This document shows positions 6,408-12,273 of a DNA stretch of 12,273 bases, piece by piece (position 1 is the stretch's first letter; each line of letters begins with the position of its first letter). Origin of the DNA: Chloroflexota bacterium (GTDB lineage Bacteria > Chloroflexota > Anaerolineae > Caldilineales > Caldilineaceae). The notes under the pieces were generated by a model, which worked only from the letters and a program-made list of their open reading frames with translations, did no database searches and had not been told where the DNA came from. Position numbers and translations under genes: made by a program. The stretch covers positions 1 through 12,273 of the forward strand of contig QEUW01000227.1 in the NCBI GenBank assembly GCA_003577005.1. The letters are read 5' to 3'.

Positions 6408-6941
6408 ATGGCCAGCACAACGATAGCTACACCCAGGATGGCTGAAGGCGCCCCATACAAGCGGGCCCAGGCCGACGCCTGGCTCGATGCGGAAAACCTG
6501 CTCAGAGGATTACAGCGATATAACCGCGCTGCCAACCTCTGGGCCTTTGGTAAGGCGATCCACACGGCCCTGGGCGCCTTTGTGCAGGTGGAGCAAGTAT
6601 ACGCTTACGGTGACTTCCACATCCTCGCCCGGATTTTCCGTTGCAATGTTGAGCGCGAACTAAGAGGCATGAATATCCGCACCGTTCACCTGACCAACAG
6701 ACAGGGCAAGAACACAGCCGATATGGAGATCGCCTGTGCGATCGTGCAGCGCATATCCGCCGCACGCCCACCGCAAAGCATCGTCATCGGCGCCGGCGAC
6801 CGCGATTTTTGCCCCGTAGTCAAAACCGCCCATCGCCAGGGCATCCAGGTCGTTGTTCTCACCTTTGCCAATAGCATCAGCCGTGACCTGGCGACCGTGG
6901 CGGATCGGGTCGTCTTTCTTGAACCGCACCTGCCGGTCTGA
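6408..6941 (+). CDS. NYN/PIN-like domain protein (putative ribonuclease), 177 aa
   Basis: The protein fits the NYN branch of PIN-like nucleases, which use a cluster of acidic residues to bind metal and cut RNA. Expected residues are present: WLDAENL (Asp27 and Asn30), NTADMEIA (Asp105) and VIGAGDRDF (Asp131, Asp133), followed by the strand GIQVVVL (145-151) and the closing ADRVVFLEP (165-173). The acidic site therefore looks complete. The chosen ATG has AGGAG seven bases upstream. A longer in-frame reading from a GTG at 6324 would contain the candidate -10 box and has no Shine-Dalgarno. It is the only plus-strand gene, divergent from the CHAT operon and convergent with the SPFH gene. It could be an RNA-cutting effector or a housekeeping LabA-like protein; the context favours but does not prove the former. 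Confidence 0.85.
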   Translation: MASTTIATPRMAEGAPYKRAQADAWLDAENLLRGLQRYNRAANLWAFGKAIHTALGAFVQVEQVYAYGDFHILARIFRCNVERELRGMNIRTVHLTNRQGKNTADMEIACAIVQRISAARPPQSIVIGAGDRDFCPVVKTAHRQGIQVVVLTFANSISRDLATVADRVVFLEPHLPV

Positions 6942-6947
6942 CGTCAG
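6938..6947. repeat. 10-bp palindrome containing both convergent stop codons
   Basis: CTGACGTCAG is perfectly symmetric and holds the TGA of the NYN gene (6939-6941) and, on the other strand, the TGA of the SPFH gene (6944-6946), two bases apart. With no loop and no T-tract it is not a classical terminator, and no other terminator can be seen between the two genes. Confidence 0.5.
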
Positions 6948-7873
6948 GCGACATGGAGGCTAGTCGGGCTGTCGCCCTCTGCACGTGGCACTCGCTTGAG
7001 CACACGCCAATCCTCCGGGCGAATAGAGGGGGCGGACGGCGCGGGCTTCGCTTCGCTGGACGGTTGCTGGCGCTCGGCGGCCGGTTCCTCAGCACGGGGG
7101 GCGGCAGTGCGGGCGTTTGGATGTTCCACTACGACCTTACGAATGTTGGGAAGTTCGGTGCCCTCAAACGATGCTACCAACTGGGCCAGCAGATCGGGTG
7201 AGGCGTTGGGGAGCTGTTCGCGCAGCACCGAGAGGTTGATGGTGCGGCCAAAGTTCTGCACCAGCATATCGGGCAGCTTGAGCCCCTTGATCTTCACCGG
7301 GTGTCGCTTGCTCAAGATCATGCCGATGGAGCGCAAGGCCGGCTCCAACTCCTCGGTCACAACTTCGAGCAGCCGTTCGGTCGCCGGCTGGCCCGGCAAG
7401 ACTGGGATGATCTGCTCGAAGATCGAACCCGCTTTGGGCGGCGGTAGCTCGCGGTTGACTCGCGCCACACTGTTCATCACCGCCTCGCGCACTTTAGATT
7501 TCATCTGCGCGTGGCGCTCATCGTCGCTAAAGAGCGCCAGCTCGGCCAGCCGGGTGCGGTCTTTGCCGGCGGCGGCCTCCGGGTCATTGCGGCGCCAGAA
7601 GCTAAAGGTATAGCCGAGAAAGAGGTTGTTGAAGGAGAGACCATCCACCAGCAACTCGACCAGTTCTTCGCGCCCCTTGATCGTACGTTCGATGGTTTCA
7701 AACCGGCCAAGGAGGATCACCAACCCCGGCCCGGCGAGGCGGTTGAAACGCCCCATGCGAAAGATCACCAGCCGCTCTCCCTCCGGCACGGTCTTGAAAC
7801 GCACACCCAGCAAGCCAAAGACGAACCACAGCATCAACAGCAAGATGCCCATCGCCAGGATAAATTCAAACAT
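6944..7873 (-). CDS. membrane-anchored SPFH/band-7 (stomatin/prohibitin-like) protein, 309 aa
   Basis: An N-terminal hydrophobic helix (about 3-24) anchors the protein, followed by a typical SPFH opening: VPEGERLVIFRMGRF (29-43), then GPGLVILLGRFETIERT (48-64). The middle of the domain is divergent and lacks the usual clear beta-strand pattern after residue 70. A charged, Pro/Ala/Glu-rich tail follows residue 253. SPFH proteins form large membrane rings or scaffolds and often partner with proteases or AAA proteins. It directly follows an AAA ATPase gene with nine bases between them. A G-run Shine-Dalgarno begins at the last base of the upstream TAG and is spaced four bases from the ATG, so the two are probably co-expressed. 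I infer a membrane scaffold for the ATPase; the substrate is unknown. Confidence 0.8.
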   Translation of the reverse strand: MFEFILAMGILLLMLWFVFGLLGVRFKTVPEGERLVIFRMGRFNRLAGPGLVILLGRFETIERTIKGREELVELLVDGLSFNNLFLGYTFSFWRRNDPEAAAGKDRTRLAELALFSDDERHAQMKSKVREAVMNSVARVNRELPPPKAGSIFEQIIPVLPGQPATERLLEVVTEELEPALRSIGMILSKRHPVKIKGLKLPDMLVQNFGRTINLSVLREQLPNASPDLLAQLVASFEGTELPNIRKVVVEHPNARTAAPRAEEPAAERQQPSSEAKPAPSAPSIRPEDWRVLKRVPRAEGDSPTSLHVA

Positions 7874-7882
7874 ATCGCCCCC

Positions 7883-8914
7883 CTAGCTCTCAATGCTCTG
7901 CAGATAGCGCGCAAAGACCTGGCTAAACCAGGTCACCTCGTTCCCCGTGCGGGCCACCAGCCCGCGCGTCTCCAGGTGCTCCACCAAAACGGGGTCGGCG
8001 ACCTCCCGGCGCCCGTGCGCCAGCGCCAACGCAGCCTGCTGCTCTTCCTCGTGCAGGCCGTGCAGGATACGCCGGCATTCGCTGCTCACCTCTGGACGTT
8101 GGGCAAGCGTGGCCGCCGTATCGCCTGCAGGTGTGATGTCACGCCAGACGTCGAAGATGATGCGCAGAAGACCGGCGTGACCGCCGGCCAGGTCGGCGAT
8201 CCGGGCCAGGTCTGCCGCCGGCACAGCATGGCCGCCGTTCTCGTTCAAAAATCGGAGCATCTGGCGTGCATCCTCTCGTCCGTAGAGGGGCAAGGCGTAG
8301 ATGTGGTGGCGAAAGAGGTCGTAAAATTTCGATTTGTCCTGCAGCGGGTGCGCCTGACCCAGCAGATGGGGCAGGCGCTTGGTAAAGACGAGATAGCTCA
8401 AGCGGTCACGGTTGCCGTCGTTGCGCAAGGCGGCCAGTTGTTCGAGCATGGCGAGCGGGCCGCGCTCAAGGACGCCATCGAAGTCGTCAAAAATAAACAT
8501 AACGCGCTGGCCTTGCTCCTGGCACAAAGCTCTCACCTGGGCCCGCACCAGGCTGTAAGCCCCCTGTTCGGGCGAAATGGGCCGGATCTTGTCGTCCGCT
8601 TTTGGCCACTCGGCGCCTGGTTTGACCTCGTTCAGCGCAGAGGACATGGCCTCCCACAAGGTTCGCGGCGAGCCATCGACGGTGGGGCCGGTCACCACGG
8701 GGAAGAGCGCCTCGTCCGGCTCCAGATAGGCGGCCTTATAGCCGTACGGGTCGGTGCGGAGCAGGTTGATGATGTTCGATTTACCGCTGCCGGCAACCCC
8801 AACAAAGCCCAGTGACTGGCCGCGCCGGGCAAAATCGCAGATGAGGCGCAGCTCCGCGTGGCGGTAGCTGGGCAGATACCGAGGAATCGTTGTGGGCATG
8901 GCGCGTCTTTCCAT
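7883..8914 (-). CDS. Cdc6/ORC-like AAA ATPase with C-terminal winged-helix-like region, 343 aa
   Basis: Walker A is GVAGSGKS (39-46), Walker B is VMFIFDDFD (138-146), and a sensor-1-like strand YLVFTKR (174-180) follows. The segment LPLYGREDARQML (208-220) and GGHAGLLRIIFDVW (244-257) are typical of the ORC/AAA_16 lid. Residues about 290-335 resemble a winged helix (EVADPVLVEHLETRGLVART). This style differs from the three STAND-like ATPases on the left: it lacks the FLP strand. The ATG at 8914 is used here; the ATG at 8899 (Met6) has GGAAAG seven bases upstream and is equally plausible. It has its own strong promoter and is first in a two-gene operon with the SPFH gene. A DNA- or partner-loading role at the membrane is inferred. 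Confidence 0.8.
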   Translation of the reverse strand: MERRAMPTTIPRYLPSYRHAELRLICDFARRGQSLGFVGVAGSGKSNIINLLRTDPYGYKAAYLEPDEALFPVVTGPTVDGSPRTLWEAMSSALNEVKPGAEWPKADDKIRPISPEQGAYSLVRAQVRALCQEQGQRVMFIFDDFDGVLERGPLAMLEQLAALRNDGNRDRLSYLVFTKRLPHLLGQAHPLQDKSKFYDLFRHHIYALPLYGREDARQMLRFLNENGGHAVPAADLARIADLAGGHAGLLRIIFDVWRDITPAGDTAATLAQRPEVSSECRRILHGLHEEEQQAALALAHGRREVADPVLVEHLETRGLVARTGNEVTWFSQVFARYLQSIES

Positions 8915-8969
8915 TGGTTCCAGAGCCGGTGATAGGCGCTGGCGGCGAAGGTGGTGCAGTCAGGACGCT

Positions 8970-8997
8970 ATCATAACCGATCTGGCAAAATTGTCAA
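8970..8997 (-). promoter_or_regulatory. strong sigma70-like promoter of the AAA-SPFH operon
   Basis: TTGACA (8992-8997), a perfect -35 box, is followed after 16 bp by TATGAT (8970-8975), 5 of 6 for the -10 box. Transcription would start near 8963, leaving about 50 bases of leader. This is the best consensus promoter in the window and makes the AAA-SPFH pair a transcription unit separate from the kinase genes upstream. Confidence 0.75.
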
Positions 8998-9004
8998 TCG
9001 GTTA
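8974..9004. promoter_or_regulatory. 8-bp inverted repeat bracketing the promoter (candidate operator)
   Basis: TAACCGAT (8974-8981) and ATCGGTTA (8997-9004) are exact reverse complements with 15 bases between. One arm overlaps the -10 box and the other touches the -35 box and the stop codon of the upstream gene. As RNA the arms could form a stem with a 15-base loop, but no T-tract follows, so an operator for a dimeric repressor is more likely than a terminator. Confidence 0.5.
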
Positions 9005-10543
9005 GCGCAGGGCATCGCAGACCACCGCGCTCAGGAGCAGGGCGCGCCGGCGCTGCCAAGGCTCCGCCGCTGCGATCGAGGCGACAAAGAGCGCATCGAA
9101 TAGCGCGCCCCACAGATATTCCTCATCCTCGTATGAAACGAGTTCATGGGCCAGCTTGCGGAGACCCAGAATCACGGCGTGCGCTTTTTGAAGGGCAGGA
9201 TGAACCAAAAGCGGCGCACTGTCTGCCTCCGCTTGGGTGACGGGAAATGACGCATAGAGGTTGGTAAGCAAATTGAGATAGTGGTCATCATCCACCTCGT
9301 CGAGCGGCGCCAGCCTTGCCAGGATATCCACCTCCAGCTCGATAAAATCGCGCAGAATGTGACCTGGCCCGGTGCGCTCAAAATCGATGGCCCAGGCCCG
9401 CTCGCCGTCCACAAAGAGATTGTCGCCGTGCAAATCGCCGTGGGTGATGGCCTGCAGCGCCCCTTTGGGGGCAACATGGTTGGCATGTTGAAAGGTCCAT
9501 GTCACCGGATTCATACGCGCACCAGGCAACTGGGACGGCCACTCCATCTGGTAGAAGAACTGATTGAGTTCCGGCACATGTTGGCGCAAGTCAAAGACCT
9601 GGTTGTAGGCCTCGAGCAACGATTGGCTGGCCAGGGGCTGGGGCGTGCGGTAATATTCACCCCACACTTCTTTGAAAAAGAAGTGGAGCGGCTGCAAGAT
9701 CACCTCAACCGCATCTTGCTGGTGGTAAAAGGTGGTAAAGGTCGGGAGCGCCTCGACTTCTCCCCCCATAAAAGTATACATGACGCCGCCGATATCCCAG
9801 AACTTGGCCGTTTTGACCTGTCGGGCGCTAAAGCGCGCCGGCAGGCGTTGTTGGACATAGCGCTGGTAGTTCTCTTCTTCGCGTTCGATCTGGGGGCGGC
9901 GAGCAAACTTGATCACCGTGGGCTGGAGGTCATCGGTCTGCGCCAGAAAGACAGCCGAACGGGTGCGCGAGACGCCACTCGGTGCGCTTTGTGTCCGTTG
10001 CAGCGGTGAAAGCTGCACCTGCCGCGCCCCACCGCAGAGCTGGACGATGAGATCATCGAGGATATCGGCTGGCGGCTCTGGCAGCCCCATCTCCGCCATG
10101 GCGCGAGCCAGCCCTGCCCGGTCTGCGCCGGTACGCCACACCACCTTCAAATCGCTACGGGCCGCCGACTTATCGGCCGCGGCCCGGCGGATGCCGTTGC
10201 GCAGCACCTGCGGAGAATCATGTTTCTCCACGAAATCATAGAGGAAGTGGCGCACATCGCGCAGAATACTGGGTGTCAGATAGGCTGAATAGACGATGCA
10301 GTGCGCCGAGTCCACCCGGTGCAAGAGGTCGAGGCCGCTAAAGTCATCCATATTCTGCAAACGGAGATCGACGATGATCACATGGGGCCGATGCTGCCAG
10401 GCCGCCTCGACTGCGCGTTCGACCAGCAGCGTTTCGCCGCCGTTGACCACGCCAACTTCAAAGCCGTTGCTCTCCAAGAGGGCGCGGAGAAGCTGGCAGG
10501 TCTGTACATCATCGTCAATGATCAACACACGGGCTGCACACAT
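9002..10543 (-). CDS. response-regulator receiver domain fused to APH-like kinase, 513 aa
   Basis: Residues 4-120 form a CheY-like receiver: acidic pocket IIDDD (9-12 region), phospho-acceptor Asp59 in VIIVDLRL, Ser86 in IVYSAY and Lys107 in FVEKHD, so phosphorylation looks possible. A linker (125-190) leads to a phosphotransferase of the aminoglycoside/choline kinase fold: the N-lobe lysine in VIKF (Lys212), the catalytic loop HGDLHGDNL (368-376) with Asp370 and Asn375, and the metal-binding Asp387 in AIDFERTG. The sugar or protein substrate is unknown. The ATG at 10543 puts the receiver right at the N-terminus; a GTG at 10579 would add 12 residues of no apparent use. It follows a histidine kinase gene by 131 bp on the same strand, so the kinase is its probable phosphate donor. 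It ends where the next promoter begins. Confidence 0.85.
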   Translation of the reverse strand: MCAARVLIIDDDVQTCQLLRALLESNGFEVGVVNGGETLLVERAVEAAWQHRPHVIIVDLRLQNMDDFSGLDLLHRVDSAHCIVYSAYLTPSILRDVRHFLYDFVEKHDSPQVLRNGIRRAAADKSAARSDLKVVWRTGADRAGLARAMAEMGLPEPPADILDDLIVQLCGGARQVQLSPLQRTQSAPSGVSRTRSAVFLAQTDDLQPTVIKFARRPQIEREEENYQRYVQQRLPARFSARQVKTAKFWDIGGVMYTFMGGEVEALPTFTTFYHQQDAVEVILQPLHFFFKEVWGEYYRTPQPLASQSLLEAYNQVFDLRQHVPELNQFFYQMEWPSQLPGARMNPVTWTFQHANHVAPKGALQAITHGDLHGDNLFVDGERAWAIDFERTGPGHILRDFIELEVDILARLAPLDEVDDDHYLNLLTNLYASFPVTQAEADSAPLLVHPALQKAHAVILGLRKLAHELVSYEDEEYLWGALFDALFVASIAAAEPWQRRRALLLSAVVCDALR

Positions 10544-10674
10544 AGTTAAACTCACTTGGTGGCCGTCAGACCGATGCACTGTGCCTGAAAGATACGGTGC
10601 CCCTCAGGGCCACCTGAGAACAGAGGTGCATCGCACACTGCGTGAGCAACGCACCAACCCAACAAGATGCCTTG
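10544..10674 (-). other. gap between histidine kinase and receiver-kinase genes, with a small hairpin
   Basis: The 131-bp gap holds a 6-bp perfect stem with a 4-base loop (CTCAGG/CCTGAG, 10603-10618) and a looser nested inverted repeat (GGTGC/GCACC, 10625-10655, enclosing CGCA/TGCG). Neither is followed by a T-tract. A TTGACA box overlaps the kinase stop codon, but no -10 box lies at the right distance. The gap may attenuate or process a shared transcript; the evidence is weak. Confidence 0.3.
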
Positions 10675-12273
10675 TCAAATCGCTTCTTCCGCAACCGGCA
10701 GGCGAATGGCGAACGTTGAACCCTGCCCCAGTTCGCTCCAGACAAGTTGACAATGGCCGCCGTACAGTTCGATCACGTAGCCGACAAGCCAGAGCCCGTA
10801 GCCGCGGCGGTCAGGCGAGCGTCTTTCCTCGTGGTCGATCGGCTGCAAAAAGAGCTGGTCACGGATATTTGGGCGCACACCTTTGCCGTTGTCAGTAACA
10901 TAAATGGCCGCCATCATCCCTTCTCTGCACGTCTTCACAGTGATGCGCGGGTGGGATTGCGAAGACGGGATGAACTTGGCGGCGTTGTTGAGAAAATGGC
11001 GAACGATACGCCGCAACCATGCTTCGTGGATGGCCACATGCAGCTCTGCGGCGGCCAGTTCCTCGACAAATTCGATGTGCGGCTGCTGGCGGCGATAGAC
11101 CGCGAGCTGTGTACGCAACACCTCATCCAGCCGGGGGGCGGTGCGCAACTCGACCGGCTTGCCCGGCTCGGGCGGCTGTTCGGGCAGACCGGGCATGCTC
11201 ATTTCGGCGGCAAACTGGTCGATCAGGTCTATCTGCTTCTGGGCGGCCGGGGGGAGATCGGGCAGGTCGCGCAACACTTCTACAGCCAGCCGCAGATGAT
11301 TGACTACTGTGTTGGCGTCGTGCTGCAGATCGGCTCCCCACGCCCCCATGACGGCGACAGCGTTGCTGCGGGTCAACTGCTCGGCGCGGCTTGCATTTTG
11401 GATCGCAACCACCGCCAGATTCGAGAGATTGATCAGCGGCTGCACGTGCTGCTGCCCCAGGCCGCCAACCATCCGGTGCTCGACATTGAGCACGCCTTCA
11501 CACGGGCCATCCTCTTTGCCCCCTCTTCGCAGCGAGACTGCCAGTTCTGAGCGGGTCTCATCCGAACCTTGCTCATAGTCTTCTTCCCGAGTCACGTCTG
11601 TGGCGAGATAATAGTGATTGTTTCGCGCCACTCGCGCCGTAACCCCTTTCCCATCTATGGGCATGAGACCGTACTTTTCTTGCAGATGCTCGCGTTCAGA
11701 GAGTGGCCATGCTGCTACAAACTCAAGATAATCGTCCTTTTTCAATTGCAGCGTACCAAAGTGCGCCCCGGTGACGATGACCGCCTGTTCGAGGATCGTC
11801 TGCAACACCCGGTCACGGTCGAGACCGGCGGCGGCGATAGCCTTGCCGGCGGCGTACAGGGCGTTGAGTTCTTTGACCTGGCGTCCGATATTCTCATAGA
11901 GCCGCGCATTCTGGATGGCCGTGGCGGCCTGGCTGGCGATGGTCTTGGCCAGATCCAGGTGACGTTTGTGAAAGGCATGTTCGCGCTCAAAATCGCGCAG
12001 GGCGAGCAGACCGAGCAGTTCGCCGCCGGCTATCATGGGTGCGCCCAGCCACGAATGTGAGCGTTGCGGCGCCACTGTGACACCCTCGACCCCACCGGCC
12101 CAGCTCTCGATCTCGGCGCGGGTGCGCCCCAGATAGGCCTCTTGGTGGTGAATCACCCGATCGATAATGTCGTGACGCTCGCCCAATCGCCGCAGGCGGT
12201 AAGCCGGGTCCGCTTCCTTCTCATCTGGGGTGAGCAGGCGGCCCCGCTCGTAGACCAGCGGGAACTCCAGCCA
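10675..12273 (-). CDS. GAF-GAF sensor histidine kinase, C-terminal 532 aa (5' end outside window)
   Basis: The reading frame is open to the right edge, so the start is not visible. A first GAF domain (WLEFPLVYE at the edge to about residue 120 of the visible part, ending AATAIQNARLYE) is followed by a second one (about 135-295), then a dimerisation helix whose likely phospho-acceptor is the His of LQHDANTV (codon 11320-11322). The ATPase part has an N-box (FLNNAAKF), the G1 box TDNGKG, the G2 box RGYGLWLVG and a closing GQGSTFAIRLP, so it looks catalytically complete. The H-box HDANT differs from the usual HELRTP. The GAF domains suggest a cytoplasmic small-ligand or redox signal; no membrane segment is seen in this part. 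The partner is probably the receiver-APH protein encoded next. Confidence 0.9.
   Translation of the reverse strand, partial: WLEFPLVYERGRLLTPDEKEADPAYRLRRLGERHDIIDRVIHHQEAYLGRTRAEIESWAGGVEGVTVAPQRSHSWLGAPMIAGGELLGLLALRDFEREHAFHKRHLDLAKTIASQAATAIQNARLYENIGRQVKELNALYAAGKAIAAAGLDRDRVLQTILEQAVIVTGAHFGTLQLKKDDYLEFVAAWPLSEREHLQEKYGLMPIDGKGVTARVARNNHYYLATDVTREEDYEQGSDETRSELAVSLRRGGKEDGPCEGVLNVEHRMVGGLGQQHVQPLINLSNLAVVAIQNASRAEQLTRSNAVAVMGAWGADLQHDANTVVNHLRLAVEVLRDLPDLPPAAQKQIDLIDQFAAEMSMPGLPEQPPEPGKPVELRTAPRLDEVLRTQLAVYRRQQPHIEFVEELAAAELHVAIHEAWLRRIVRHFLNNAAKFIPSSQSHPRITVKTCREGMMAAIYVTDNGKGVRPNIRDQLFLQPIDHEERRSPDRRGYGLWLVGYVIELYGGHCQLVWSELGQGSTFAIRLPVAEEAI

Noticed and set aside
7511..8815. A 434-codon open frame on the plus strand opposite the AAA and SPFH genes
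   Set aside because: It spans two well-supported minus-strand genes and their junction, and its protein shows no domain motif. It is an antisense shadow of GC-rich codon use.
8974..9004. The inverted repeat read as an intrinsic terminator of the receiver-kinase gene
   Set aside because: The loop would be 15 bases and no T-tract follows on the minus strand, while the arms fit the promoter boxes closely.
10544..10579. 12-residue extension of the receiver-APH protein from a GTG
   Set aside because: The receiver domain already begins right after the ATG at 10543; the extra residues match nothing in the family.
10603..10618. The 6-bp hairpin read as a rho-independent terminator
   Set aside because: It lacks a following run of T on either strand; it is kept only as a structural note.

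Overview
The window is GC-rich and densely coded. It carries nine protein genes (two cut by the window edges), eight on the minus strand and one on the plus strand. No rRNA, tRNA, CRISPR array, transposase or integrase is visible. The mix of CHAT peptidase, STAND-type ATPases, GAF histidine kinase and SPFH protein is typical of large-genome, often filamentous bacteria. Chloroflexota (Caldilinea/Anaerolineae-like) is my best guess, but this is inferred from gene style only. All protein identifications come from motifs read by eye; no database search was run.

Layout from right to left, which is the direction of minus-strand transcription. (1) 12273-10675: a GAF-GAF histidine kinase, 5' end outside the window. 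(2) 10543-9002: a response-regulator receiver domain fused to an aminoglycoside-phosphotransferase-like kinase. (3) A strong sigma70-like promoter, bracketed by a perfect 8-bp inverted repeat, at 8970-9004. It drives a Cdc6/ORC-like AAA ATPase (8914-7883) and a membrane-anchored SPFH/band-7 protein (7873-6944). (4) A convergent plus-strand NYN/PIN-like putative ribonuclease (6408-6941), whose stop codon sits in the same 10-bp palindrome as the SPFH stop. (5) A 219-bp divergent control region (6189-6407). (6) An apparent operon of a 954-residue CHAT peptidase-ATPase (6188-3324) and a STAND-like ATPase with a C-terminal OmpR/PhoB-type winged helix (3327-1957), joined by an ATGA overlap. (7) A 128-bp gap with 11-bp tandem repeats, then a stand-alone P-loop ATPase of the same style (1828-632). 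(8) An AAA_16/STAND ATPase (543-1) leaving the window on the left.

The most interesting idea is a self-contained NTP-dependent, protease-bearing signalling or conflict system with its own regulator. The CHAT domain has an intact His/Cys pair. Three consecutive genes carry look-alike ATPase modules: one fused to the protease, one to a DNA-binding domain, one alone. The gap after the winged-helix gene holds direct repeats with an exact 11-bp period, the spacing OmpR/PhoB-family proteins usually use. A matching pair (GTGAG-N6-GTGAG, 13 of 16 aligned positions shared) recurs in the divergent region that controls the CHAT operon and the NYN gene. I infer that the ATPase-winged-helix protein regulates its own operon, the NYN gene and the downstream ATPase. 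The two-component-like pair and the AAA/SPFH pair on the right may be a separate signalling and membrane module; nothing in the sequence proves a link.
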